A stretch of 64,000 nucleotides of DNA, taken from contig CAJNOI010000166.1 in the NCBI GenBank assembly GCA_905250115.1, forward strand, positions 35,793 through 99,792. The letters run 5' to 3'. This DNA is from Adineta steineri (Eukaryota; Rotifera; Eurotatoria; Adinetida; Adinetidae). The first letter of the stretch is position 1; every line of letters starts with the position of its first letter. Below the pieces are notes generated by a model. The model made no database searches, had not been told where the DNA came from, and worked only from the letters and a program-made list of their open reading frames with translations. Below, one piece after another: positions 1 to 15,637 of this stretch. The translations under genes were made by a program, and so were the position numbers.

Positions 1-295
1 ATTTTAAATCCGATGATGTTTGTAAATGTGAATAAAGAAATTTTTGTTCTTTATCACTTAATTCTATATCAATTGTTAATACTGAATGTATTTCAAGTAT
101 AAAAACTGTCATGATAACATTGACTAGATTAAAATTCATTCTCTAGAAATATTCAAAATATTGTGGTTAATATTTTAAGAAATAATGGAAATGTCAGAAT
201 TGATTTAATATCAGTTAAGAGATCAGAATAATAAGCAGATACTACATCACAGAAATGAAACAAAAAACAGAAAACGAGATTTAATTAAATTAAGA
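1..295. other. AT-rich flank downstream of the ZIP-like gene
   Basis: No gene is visible here. The stretch is AT-rich and holds several stop codons in every frame. It is presumably the 3' flank of the ZIP-like gene that ends just to its right on the minus strand. Confidence 0.5.
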
Positions 296-2327
296 TCAAA
301 AACGACAATACGGACGGAATGAATCACGTGGACAAATATATTCAGAAATAGATTTTCGATGGTAATAACGCCATATAATAGCTAATATTAAAGCAATTAA
401 TACTCCGATAACAAGAAAAACATTTTGGCATATAAATACAAAGATTTTTAATGTACGTTGTTTTTTTAATGTTTGATTTGCTGTTTTTTCATGTATATGT
501 AAATGTTGACCAAAATCATTTAATTCCGGAATCTAAAAATAAAGATTTTGCATTTCTGCATGAAAAGAGTAATCAGTTTATGCACTCACTAGAGTTACAA
601 GTGCAGTATAAAAAAGTGCACCATAGACCATTGCATAAATATATTCTTTTGGAATATAAATAAAATTAATAGTAAATTGTTGATTAATTCCGGTTAATAT
701 GCCTCCAATAATATAACCGAGTATAAGAAAAACAACTGAAAAAAATAAAAATCCAAATCCAAGTTTTCGACCTAATGATGATAAAAGTTCTAAATAAAAA
801 AAATAAATTTATATTATTTCAAAAAAATATTTTTCATTTACGTGAATGACGTCGAAATCCTTCAGTGAAAATCATTAACCATAAAACAAAACCAATAAGA
901 CGATCATGTGATAATGCGGTCGATAAACCGCATCCATATATAATATCATTTGAAAAATCATAAATAATATGATATATTATAAAATTGCGTGTTTGATGTT
1001 CATGTTGACCAGAATGATTGTCTTTTTTAATAGGTCCTTCATCAACTTGTAAACCAGTTGTTTCATCAATATTATCAAGTGTTGACTAAACATAAGAAAT
1101 TTCAATCAACAGTCTCTTTCTTATCGAATTTCGAACTTACTGGTAATCGTATTGGTGAGTCAGATTGTTTATGTTGAAGAGGATCCTAGATATAATTTTT
1201 ACTTTTTCGAAATGTAAAATAAAATCAATTACTCGGTTATGAACGTGAAGTGTTTCACGCATTTTAGCCATTTGTATCACAGGTGCATCTGATGATTCTT
1301 TTCCTTTACTTGGTTCATCCAAATGTGCCTAAAGTTTGTTATTTTATATGTATATGAATAAAATTTCATCCTACTTCATCAACTTTAAATCGAAATCGAA
1401 GAAGTTTTTCAACAATAAAAAAAAGAAAGACACCACATAAAACAACTGTTCCACGAAGAATATACGTATAACTAAAATCTTCATTTGGTACTTCATAAAT
1501 CTTAAAAACAAAATCTTAGACATAAAAAGAAAGACTTCATTTTTCATACATGCGGAATCAAATGATAACTAACTGTACCAAGAATAATTCCACAAGTAAA
1601 TGCATTAAAACTAAGACCTAACCATAGATGATATTTCACAGGTGAAAAACGAACTTCATCTGTTGGAGGTTCTACATTATCAGCATGATTTAATATAGCT
1701 CTAGCTAATCCACCAGATGTTAATACTGAAGAATGATTACCAGAAATAAAAAAAATAATTAAATGAATGAATTTCATTGCAACAATAAAGATTAAACCGA
1801 ATATCCATACTAAAATACAAATATAGATTTTATTTTAGAGATAAATATTAATTACTATCAAAAAATGGATAAGGTTTTGTAGGTGGTAATTGACGTTTAC
1901 ATCCAGGATTTTCGACAGTGTAAAGAAGAGCTGGAAGAAGAGATTTTATATCATTAATAGATAAATTCAGATTAGTTCTATTGTATCCATGTGCATAGAG
2001 AAGATCTGATGCAGTTTCATAACACTACAAAAAAATAAAATATGAGAAAATTATATTTTCATTAGAAAATCCTACTGAATTCTTTATATAATCTTCATTG
2101 TAATCATTTAATAGTATTTTATCGATATTAATCGGTGAAGAAACAGTATCAGTTAGACGATGTGCTCGAGTATCTCTTAAAAGATCTCGATAAAAACTGT
2201 CAAATGATGTAAAATCACTAATATTTCGATGAATCAAATTAAAATACAATGATTCAAGTGAAACCGATGCAACAATAAATGGATAATACGTCAAAAATAT
2301 CACAAATATCCTCCAAATTGTTCCCAT
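296..2327 (-). CDS. Divergent ZIP (SLC39, LIV-1-like) family membrane protein
   Basis: Nine exons (2327-2076, 2024-1856, 1809-1550, 1500-1375, 1328-1233, 1185-1141, 1085-842, 789-590, 532-296) give 542 codons plus stop. The start is followed by a signal-peptide-like stretch (MGTIWRIFVIFL). An ectodomain with a PALLYTVENPGC segment near residue 114 follows, resembling the PAL motif of LIV-1-type ZIP transporters. The membrane part shows GTVSYHLIPH (compare LIPE in TM2/3 of ZIP14), a His/Asp-rich loop (NHSGQHEH), and a final block LVTLIPELND before the last two helices. ZIP proteins move zinc, iron or manganese into the cytosol. Here the two metal-site motifs are not canonical: HNFxDG reads YDFSND and the HExPHE helix reads TEGFRRHS. 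The family call is good, but transport activity is doubtful. The N-terminal half and C-terminal half both fit the family, so this is not a simple truncation. Confidence 0.75.
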
Positions 2328-2976
2328 CTCTAGAAATATGTTTAATTGTTATATCTTTCGTAATAGAAGAAGAGAAAAAAAAAACTTTAAACATTTCTAT
2401 TAAAAACGAAACGCAAACTATTTGGACAATGTAATTTTTGTGTCCTTTTTTCGATACGGTTCGAGCCATAAAATGAAACATTATTACTAAGATAAGAATC
2501 ATTACATGGCCTTATTTTACAAAAAAAATCGAATATAACAACTGTGACAAGGTACTTATTGTCTCTAATTCTGTCAAAAGAAAAACCGTTTTTTCTTTTT
2601 TTTTCTTTCTACACAACAAATTTCATTTTGATAATCTTATTACTAATCCTTTTTTCCCGCACAGAACATTTTTGAGTGTATCCCATCGACTTTTTATAAA
2701 TATGTAAGTACATATTTTTTTTTCTGCGTATATAATTATAGAAGAAAAAAAAGAAACTACTGAAATAAATTTACCATAGTACTAAGGTTTCTCCGATAAT
2801 TGTTGCAAAGTTATTCCTGCGCGTTCATTGGAAAAGAAACTTCACCAATGAATTTCTTATATTAGTTCTCCATAAAGATGATAGATGTATATTTTTTTTC
2901 AGATGTAATTTATTATGATTCATACATACATGTGGCAGATGATTTTCTCATAAACATTCATTTTTGTTTTGAAATT
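2328..2976. promoter_or_regulatory. Divergent intergenic region between ZIP-like gene and YIPF6
   Basis: The two flanking genes are transcribed away from each other, so this 650-bp stretch should hold both promoters. It contains pyrimidine-rich runs and an in-frame ATG at 2878 upstream of the preferred YIPF6 start. No defined motif could be recognised. Confidence 0.4.
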
Positions 2977-4077
2977 ATGGATACATCAATGGAGCAAGAT
3001 CAAGTACCATTTCTTAGTTCATCTTCACATGGAATTGATATGATAGAAGGTGAAATGTCATCATCTTCAAATCGAACTAATCAAAATGGTTTATCCACAC
3101 TTGATGAACCTGTTATAGATACAATAAAACGTATGTTGTCTAGAAAACTAGTTAAACAAATTTTCGTAATTTTATTTTTTCGAATAGGTGACCTTGGTGC
3201 CGTTTTTCGAAAATTTGGTTATGCTGTTATACCACGTCATTCATCTACACTTTTACAACAGTGGGATCTATGGGGTCCGCTTATTTTAGTTACAACATTA
3301 GCAATTCTTCTTCAAAGTAGTGCAACTAAATCAAGTACTGGTGTACAATTTGCTGAAGTATTTACATTGATGCTCATTGGTTCAATTGCTGTTACAGTAT
3401 GTCTTTTTTAAAATTCTTATCGAGAAATTAAAATAATAAATTTATCTTACACATTATGAGATCAGTATTCAATATCCATATGCTGCAGATCAGTTTCTTG
3501 TAACAAAAAATTATCTTTTTCTTACTATACATTCTATTTCGAAGAAAATTCCTATACAAATATGTTACATGTCTTTATCTATTATGATCCAATAATGTAT
3601 ATGTGACTGATAAGAATAAAGCGTATTCAATAGAACATTGTACTTTTATTAAGTACTGAATAATTGAAATATTTTTCTAATAAAAACAACATATCTTATC
3701 TTATACGTGATTTTTTTCTTAGTTATCCTAACTATAATATAATTATTTCTATTTCTTAGGTGAATTCTCAATTACTCGGTGGAAAAATTTCATTTTTTCA
3801 ATCTGTTTGTGTTCTTGGTTATTGCTTATTACCATTGTTATTATCAGCATTTATAAATAATATTCTACTATACATTCCAACTAAATCAACAATCCCTATT
3901 TTACATATTATACGATTTTTAATTGTGATGACTGCTTTTGCATGGACTATGTATGCTAGTGTTCGTTTTCTTGGACAAACTCAACATCCTAATCGTCGTA
4001 TGCTTGTACTCTATCCGATATTTTTATTTTATTTTCTCATTGCTTGGCTTATTATTCTTCATGCACATCCAAAATAA
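2977..4077 (+). CDS. YIPF6: YIPF6, Yip1-domain Golgi membrane protein
   Basis: Three exons (2977-3130, 3188-3396, 3760-4077) encode about 226 residues; the human protein has 236. The cytosolic N-terminus leads into STLDEPVIDTIKR, then WDLWGPLIL at the start of the first helix. LLGGKISFFQSVCVLGYC, FAWTMYAS and a C-terminal VLYPIFLFYFLIAW follow, all close to human YIPF6. YIPF proteins are five-pass Golgi/ER proteins that bind Rab GTPases and partner with YIF1-type proteins. The first intron is 57 bp, has no stop and is a multiple of three, so a naive reading frame runs through it; the splice restores IKR-DLGAVF as in the human protein. An upstream in-frame ATG at 2878 would add a hydrophobic leader that is not normal for this family, so the start at 2977 is preferred. 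Confidence 0.9.
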
Positions 4078-5235
4078 ATAAATAAAAGACAGTTTCATTC
4101 ACTTTTTTTGTGTTTTATAAAACATTTGATCTTGATAAACGAAATTCATTCTATGAAAAATAATCGATATCCAAAAAAAAACTATTTTATTCATGATGAT
4201 TTGCATTTAATTGTAATGCAAATCAGACGACCTTATCTTTTGTTTTGATTTTCTAAAAAAAGAAACAGAATATATATACATAATATAACTAAAAAATGTT
4301 CTAGAGCAAAAATAATCCGAAGATCAAAAAGATGTATTCCGCACCTTGATGTTGTTATGTTAGATTAGAAGATGGATAGTATAGCAACATGTTATATCGC
4401 TAGATAAAAAGAAACTTCTATGTTTTTGCAGAATATAACCCTCGAAACTTCTAGGATTTTATCTTGCCTTAACTTCTTTTCATTTTTAATAAAAACAAAG
4501 CGTAGCGCCTCTTGGCATATTGACTAACGGTATATTTATGGTCGAAAGGAACACTATATAAAATACTGCTATAAAGAAAAATAGTATCAATAAAAATAAA
4601 AAGGTGCATTTTTAATAGTTATTACAAAAATTAAATTACCAGTCATCTTAGTTTTTGTCAAATAATACGTATTTTTACTTACAACAAATCTCTATAAATA
4701 AAACAATCGACATATTTTAGTTTATTCCAAAAGAAGTTTTATCTTATCGTCAATAATAGTCATAAATAAATACATTTTACAATATATAACTGATATAAAA
4801 TCCTTCAAGTTCTGATAATATAAAATAAAAATCTCAAAAAAAAGTATACGTAAATTCGTTGTCATTATTATATTCTGTAATTACTTGTAAATAACTTCAA
4901 GGCATAACTTAAAATAGAATTAATTGATAACCAAATTAAGGTCATTCTGGTATTTTAAATCTAAACGATCAATAATTAATCTTATTTTCTATTTCTCATT
5001 TCAATAAACATATAAAGCACACTCTTAAAAACAAAGAATATATCACGAGTAAAAAAAAAAAACATCAGAGAAAGAAGAGAAAAAGAAAAGAAAAGACAGA
5101 ACTTTACTAGCAAAGAACTATGCGCATAGGCAAGGAAAAAGTTATATAGCATATGAATATATATATGTATAAGTACATGAAAGAACAAACAAAGCAAAAG
5201 TAAAGAAATACATGAATATTTCAAAATATGTACTT
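4078..5235. other. Intergenic region between convergent YIPF6 and PKA genes
   Basis: YIPF6 ends at the left and the minus-strand PKA gene ends at the right, so both 3' ends lie here. Overlapping AATAAA-like signals follow the YIPF6 stop immediately (around 4074-4085). Otherwise it is AT-rich sequence with no supported gene. Confidence 0.5.
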
Positions 5236-9246
<4,011 letters not shown>

Positions 9247-10334
9247 AATAAATATTTCTTAATAGACTTTCCAGATATCAAATGATCATTTGACCATCTA
9301 GAAAAGAAATCTGAAAGAAATAGATTTGTACAAGATCTACATGATAATTCTTGTAACATCGTTGTCATTTTCTCTTCACGCTGTTGTTAATTCCCATATT
9401 GTTATCTTTATTTTGCGTGTACGCGCGCACAACCATTTTTTTCCATGATTTGTTTATATTCCCATACAGTTTTTTTCACAATGTATATTAGTACCATTTC
9501 ACCATAATTATCGGCAAACGTTAAGGGGGGAAGGAGAGAAAAAAGAAAGACGAAGACGAAGAAGCAAAAAAGAGAAAAACATCTATTAGATAGGAACAAT
9601 CCAAAAACCATCCTGATTTGATAAATACCTAAACATTTGTATGTCTATATTATCTTGATGACATTTATAGTTTTTCATACAGATAAAAAAAATAAAAAAA
9701 AACTTATCAACATAACTAACATTCAATAGTCTATTATTTTTTCTCTTTATATATACACACAAGACCTAGCGAGATCTATGCGACAACAGGTGAATAGTGA
9801 TTACAATGAAATCAATTAATTTCTTTTTCCTTTTCATCAAATTCCATTGAAAAAAAAATAATTCGGTCGATACTTTAAACTTTCTTAATCACTACTATTT
9901 TTATACTTCTATAGAAACACATGTCACCATGAAATATCGACAAAAATATATATATGTACTACATATGTTTTTATGTTCTAGTACTTTGAAGCGTACGATT
10001 ATAGTATACGATCTTTATATATATTACGAAGAAGAAAGATTGTTACTATAGCGCAAATGTATAGAGAAACGTTTACTGTTAAAAAAATTAATATACGAAT
10101 GATAAACTTACTTATATTTTTCAATTTGATTGAACATATTCATAATAATAAGTATATTTGGCCTTTTTCTTTTCTTCTTTTGTTTCGTTTTAATACTTCG
10201 TGAATTATTCTATAAATTAATCCCAGAAAAAATCTTGATCATATTCCATAATACATTTTGAATGTATTCAGTTCTCTTGTTTAAACTAACATCTAATGGG
10301 TTTTAATGCTAGTATCGTCTATACTCTTTTTTTC

Positions 10335-10373
10335 CTTCTTCTTCTTCTTCTTCTTCTTCTTCTTCTTCTTCTT
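10335..10373. repeat. (CTT)n trinucleotide microsatellite
   Basis: An uninterrupted run of CTT units. Read on the minus strand it produces a polylysine frame that is not a gene. Confidence 0.9.
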
Positions 10374-11491
10374 TTCCTTCTTTCTATCCATCATCAATAA
10401 TGTGTGTGAATATAAGATGAAAGATTGACTGTCACGCAAGATGAGCATGCTCTTATTGAGAATTAACTTCGACATATTGAAGAACACATAATGTAATAGT
10501 CATTGATACTAAAAGTAAATAAAATCTATCTCAAATATAATTTCCTCATTTTTGACTAGTTGAAAATTGTTTATTGCCTGTATAATTAATGTATCTAAAA
10601 ATAACTATGTTGATATGTATATATATGTAATCAATAATATTAAAATAGATTCAATTGGATATCTTGCAGAATATTTTGTATTATATAGAAGAAGAAGAAA
10701 AAAATCAATTATTTCTATGAATAGATTTCTTTCAGAACATACTATTTTGAAACTAAAATATTTCTAGTACTTTTATTACATATAGAAACGTGATAAATAA
10801 ATTTTTCTTTATAATAAGTATGAAAATAATTATATATTCTTTGGACTTTTTAAAAAATATAAGTTACCTAGATTTATATATAGAACAAAATTTTCTAGTT
10901 CAATTTAAATGATGATTCAGTCATTTTCTCAGATTGAAATATCTTTATAATGAGAGACATAGACATAAAAACATATTTTTGATTCTAATTAGTCTTAAAT
11001 AATTTTTTAAAAATAGTTCACGATTCAAGCATCAATCAATACTTTACAATATCAAAGATTTTCAGATTTTGACATATCATGTCAATTTTCCATATTTTAT
11101 GATCAATAGTTCGAACCTATTTTCTTTTCTCTTCGTCCTTATTTGACCTTTAAATTCTATAGAATATGTCAATCATGTATTTTGCTTTTTTCATTCATTA
11201 TAAGAAAAATACTTTCTTTAATTACAAGTAAAATAGATTCAATCTCGGCTGTCTTCGGTTAAAAAGCGGAAATGATGACTTTTACAAAAGATTATTACAT
11301 ATTGTTCATATAAATAAATATCAAATTGTTTCATAAAATCATGCATTCATCGATTTCTAATAAATACAATAGCAATATGAAAACTTTTGTAATTAATTAA
11401 TTGTTTTCGTTAGTATTTATTTATCGGAAAATTATCATGGTCGAATAAATTCTTGTTTTTTAGGTGAATGTTCAATCGCTTGAAACATCTG

Positions 11492-11665
11492 TTAGTCTTT
11501 ATAAATATATTCTCTTGTATCAAGTAAATAAACTTGCTCTTTAAGGAAGATTTCTAATTGATTACATAGTAAAACAACTTGGAATTTTTTTATGGACTTA
11601 TCAGGATTATTGTCTTTTAAATACTTGAGATAACTATTTACTCTGCAGTCTATTTCATCAATCAT
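11492..11665 (-). CDS. Possible small ORF, 57 residues
   Basis: An ATG-initiated frame of 57 residues with balanced composition (starts MIDEIDCRVNSYLKYL, ends LDTREYIYKD). It differs from the low-complexity frames around it. No family recognised, no splice partner found, and it sits inside a gene desert. It may be a remnant of a decayed gene. Confidence 0.2.
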   Translation of the reverse strand: MIDEIDCRVNSYLKYLKDNNPDKSIKKFQVVLLCNQLEIFLKEQVYLLDTREYIYKD

Positions 11666-13682
11666 TTATTTGGCCCTAATTTAATATTTTTTAATTATAT
11701 TCAAATATCTATCAATTCTGAACACATCATTCTCAATCATAATCAATAATAATTGCACTTTCGAAAAATATTCTCCACTGTATATTTTAACATGGAATTA
11801 TGTTTATTGTTTTTGTCTAGGATACTTCCTTAATAAACTGTCAGGACATATATTTGATATATTGGACAACACAATTTTTTTACTCTTAAAGAAATTAAAT
11901 TAAGAAAGAAAGATTTTATTTAACACTTGAAGTCCGCGTGTATGTCTTTAAAATATTCTTTCTTTTGTTATTCTTTTTTTTTTCTTAATTTATTCTGTTG
12001 CTTGAAAAGCATTGAAGAGATTTCCTTTTTTTCTTACTTCGATACGCTTCACAAATATTTATCGTACTGTCAGGTTGTTTGTTATGCGCATTTTTAAAAA
12101 AAGTAACTATAGAATCGCTTTTGTTTCTATGATTGCACTACGAACTGAGTCAGAAGAATATTTTTCAACCTTCAAAAAAAATCTAAAACATATTATTCGT
12201 CCGTAAAAAGTGAAAATTTTCATTCTCAGTGGTGAGTAAATCTTATTTGAATCATTTATATTATAGAATTTTTCTTCATATTAACTAAATATGAAAAAGT
12301 CATGGATATAAATTAAGTTTTTTATTTGTTGTGTAAAACAGATCATCTAACAATTGCTCAGTACAGACATTCCATTAACTAATTAAAATAATCCTACTAA
12401 TGTTAAAATGTGGTCATCGAAGGGAAAATAAAACATGCACGCAACATGTATTTTAAATTATGAAAAAATTTTTTTCTTCTTCAGTTAACAGAATAGTATA
12501 TAGTTAATTGAAATTCTTATTCAAAACTTCAGTAATAATATTTTTTTATTCTAATTTTGAAAGGTATGTAAACCAGTATAAAAACTGTCTATTAATATTA
12601 TCATTCGAAAGTTTGAGAAAAACAAATTTATCTGATAGACATTAGATTAGTATCTAGGTATAGAATCTTCTCTTGTGACATACAAACACGAAGATTGATT
12701 TTATTCTCGATCATCGATCAAAGAATAATCACGCAATGAATTAAAATTAAAAAAGAAGATCATCTAATGAAATATATTTTTACAATAGAGAGGTTAGGCT
12801 ATATTTCTTTTTGTAATGTACATGCATATACTTACGTGTATTTTTTTAATACAATTTCATATCATCGTATGTCGAATATATACAGATAAAATATAGAAAT
12901 ATACGCGTGTATGATGTATCTAATTGTTTGTTTACTCCTAAGGTTTTCCAATTATTTTCTTGATATAGATATAGTACAAAATATCTCAAGAGTCATCGTC
13001 ACTTAATAAATCTATCAATCTTCGAGACTGATAAGGTTTTTATTAACAACATTTTTTAATCTGAAAACAGTAACTTATAACTTTCTATTTATAATGCTAA
13101 AGTTGATAGATGACCTATAATAACGATTATGTTTAATTAGAAGGTCAGAAATTGTCGTATTTTCAATATCAAAAAGTCGTATGTTATACTGTTCATATAT
13201 TTATTTTGATATCTATCGTTATTATATACTGTTAGTGGTTAATATCTCTTAAAGTCATTACTGTTTACAAGACCATTAACTTTTTGAGAGTAGATTGATT
13301 TTAATTTATCAAAAACATTAATAACCAGTGAAATTAGATTATCGAAGGAGTTTATGATATTTATTGTCATCATACAACGAAGTGAAAACGATTATTAATC
13401 ATGTGATAATCAGATATATGCGTCATTTAAAATTGATAATAACGATGCAAATACGTTGTATGTTATTTTTTTAATATTGGAAAAGTCAGAAGTGGCTATG
13501 TGAACTCAAACAGTCATGAGAAAATATTTAGAAAAAAATAAGTTATATCAGCCTTATATGCATTTGATTTTTAATATATATGAAATGCCTTAACTTAATA
13601 GTAATTTCACACTATTAATTCTTTATTACATTCAAAAAAATGTTTAAAACAAGTATTAGAATTATATAAATATTTAAAAAAA

Positions 13683-14010
13683 CTAGTTTAAATAAACATC
13701 AGTCAGTTTATAAGCATTTATAGTACTTCCTTGCTTGAGTCTTGGAGGAAATGGCTGTACTTTATTATTTTCAATGCATTGAACGTAATGATTACGTAAA
13801 GATGGAACGTCTTCATAACATAGTGAAGTAGCAAAAGTCAATGCAAATAGGCCGCAATCATTATCGCCAATTTGTTGTTGAATATTGTGAAAGGAAACTG
13901 AGACTTTTTCTTTATCAGGTAAGATGTCCTTGAAAAATTCAATTAATGATTATTTTGGGCAACTTAATGGATCATAAACTTTGTAAATATGATCAGAGTT
14001 AAAATTTGAG
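13683..14010 (-). pseudogene. C48/ULP1-like cysteine protease C-terminal fragment, broken
   Basis: The minus strand encodes a C-terminal piece of a ULP1-like (C48) protease. It contains NIQQQIGDNDCGLFALTFAT, where the Cys of the DCG motif is the expected nucleophile and Gln the oxyanion residue, followed by a tail rich in Pro and basic residues (VQPFPPRLKQ). Upstream, a stretch HIYKVYDPLSCPK carries the usual (V/I)YD strand but is cut by an in-frame TAA, and further stops lie beyond it. The His and Asp of the catalytic triad are not recoverable. Such domains are common in transposon-encoded proteins, where they often sit at the C-terminus. This is a dead fragment, not an intact gene. Confidence 0.65.
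13685..13775 (-). repeat. Inverted repeat, left arm
   Basis: Left arm (minus orientation) of an imperfect inverted duplication of the protease fragment's last codons; its partner is at 14037-14124. Both arms read as ENNKVQPFP followed by a basic stretch, with scattered substitutions. Confidence 0.7.
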
Positions 14011-14036
14011 ATTATTCATCAATAGTTATTATTTAC

Positions 14037-14124
14037 ATTGAAAATAATAAAGTACAACCATTTCCTTCAAAGCTCAAGCAAAGAACTAATAGAAATGTTT
14101 ATAAACTGATTAGTATTTATGTAA
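14037..14124 (+). repeat. Inverted repeat, right arm (copy of protease C-terminus)
   Basis: The plus strand here repeats the end of the protease fragment in opposite orientation (ENNKVQPFPSKLKQ, against PPRLKQ on the minus strand). It lacks the DCG core. The two arms are separated by about 260 bp and would form a fold-back structure. Confidence 0.7.
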
Positions 14125-14386
14125 TTTTAATACTTGTGTTGTACATTTTTTTGAATATAATAAAGAATTAACAATATGAAATTACTATTAAAGTAACCTC
14201 TTCCCGTTCGGACGTTCCCATATGGCAACATTTTGTCGTAAGGGAGTATGGCATTTTAAAACCAACTTGCCAATATCTTTAAATGTTCATATATTTAGAT
14301 TACTTCAATATTCATCAAAAATGTTAGTTTTATGTAACTTTTATATTTAAAAATTCTATTTTGAATATATCGACTACACATTCATC

Positions 14387-15637
14387 ATGCAAAATTCTGA
14401 TACTATTCATCAATTAACTACGCTACTATCACATAAAAAAAAATATTTTGTTTATGGAATTATTATTCTTTGTATTGCTCTCCCTATGATATACATGAAT
14501 TCATTCATGCCAAAGACTTCTTCTCAACAAATAAATATTATACAAAATCCAATTTCGACGACAACTAAATCCACTATAACAACAATATCAAATCAAATCA
14601 CAAGTATTATCAATTTATCTAATATAACATCAACAACAACAAGAACAACAACAACAATAGACATAGGTAAACCATGTGATAATGTATCCGAATCTCATCA
14701 ACTTAATGCATCACAAAATCCATGTGAACAAGTTCGTTGTAATGTTATATACCGTGGTAGTGGTGGTCGTCTTGGTAATCGTATGTTTATGTTTGCTAGT
14801 GCATATGGTTTAGCTCGTACTCAAAATTGTCGTTTATATGTAGCACCTCCTATTCTTACAGAACTTTCAGCTAATTTTCAAATGATACCAATCGATAGTA
14901 AAATGTATTTGTCAGATGAAGACTATAATAAATTACACAATATTGAAATTAAAAGTACTACTTGTACATTTCAACATGAATTATTAAGACCAAATGCATT
15001 TAAAAATATAGAACTTGGTGGTTATTGGCAATCATATTTACATTTTGATGCATTTCGAGAAGAAATTCGTGAAATATTTACAGGTCGCAACGATACCTTA
15101 CAACGTGTAGCTAATTATTTTAATTATATAACACAACCTTTTTGTCCAACATGTTTACCATTACCGAATACAACTCAAAAAGAACTTCGTCAAGCTTTTC
15201 GAACACGTTATAACATAACATGGGTAGGTATTCATATTCGTCGACTTGATTTTCGTGGTATTGGTTATGCATCTGATACCGATTATATTTATCGTGCAAT
15301 GACTTATTTCCGACGACGTTATCATGATCAACGTGTGCGTTTTCTTATGGCAAGTGATGATAAAACATATTGTCATGAAGTATTTGGTAAAAATAGATTT
15401 AAAAAGGTTTTCATACTTCCACATGATTTTTCTCAAGCCGATGATCTAATTGCGCTAACATTATGTCATCATTCGATTGTTACTGGTGGTACATATGGAT
15501 TTTGGAGTGCTTATCTTGCAGGTGGTGATGTTTTACATGATATAAAATATCAAGCTGTATGTGCACGAGCAGATTATTATCCACCATGGTTTGTAGTAGT
15601 AGGACCAACTGTTGAAAAAATTCATAAGGTCAAATAA
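14387..15637 (+). CDS. Alpha-1,2-fucosyltransferase (GT11), type II Golgi membrane protein
   Basis: A single-exon gene of 416 residues. It has a short cytosolic tail, one transmembrane helix (about residues 20-36), a Ser/Thr-rich stem and a lumenal catalytic domain. The domain shows GRLGNRMFMFASAYGLA (the GT11 GRLGNQMF motif), the nucleotide-sugar motif VGIHIRRLDF (usually HVRRGDY, here with Leu for Gly), and TGGTYGFWSAYLAGG near the C-terminus. These enzymes transfer fucose from GDP-fucose to galactose in alpha-1,2 linkage, as in FUT1/FUT2. It lacks introns while most neighbours have many, so it may have come by retroposition or transfer; GT11 genes have wide prokaryotic relatives. Its last 25 codons and 3' flank are duplicated about 3.9 kb downstream. 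Confidence 0.9.
   Translation: MQNSDTIHQLTTLLSHKKKYFVYGIIILCIALPMIYMNSFMPKTSSQQINIIQNPISTTTKSTITTISNQITSIINLSNITSTTTRTTTTIDIGKPCDNVSESHQLNASQNPCEQVRCNVIYRGSGGRLGNRMFMFASAYGLARTQNCRLYVAPPILTELSANFQMIPIDSKMYLSDEDYNKLHNIEIKSTTCTFQHELLRPNAFKNIELGGYWQSYLHFDAFREEIREIFTGRNDTLQRVANYFNYITQPFCPTCLPLPNTTQKELRQAFRTRYNITWVGIHIRRLDFRGIGYASDTDYIYRAMTYFRRRYHDQRVRFLMASDDKTYCHEVFGKNRFKKVFILPHDFSQADDLIALTLCHHSIVTGGTYGFWSAYLAGGDVLHDIKYQAVCARADYYPPWFVVVGPTVEKIHKVK

Larger units (their letters stand above)
9247..13682. other. 4.4-kb gene desert
   Basis: No recognisable gene is present. The stretch is very AT-rich and holds microsatellites and short open frames only. The one coding-looking small frame (11492-11665, minus) is listed separately. 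The desert ends at a decayed protease fragment, so it may be an old transposon graveyard. That reading is inference. Confidence 0.6.

Noticed and set aside
451..663. Plus-strand frame overlapping the ZIP-like gene
   Set aside because: Antisense shadow of exons 8 and 9 and the intron between them.
10293..10487. Open frame with a long Lys run on the minus strand
   Set aside because: It is the translation of a CTT microsatellite; the flanks have no coding character.
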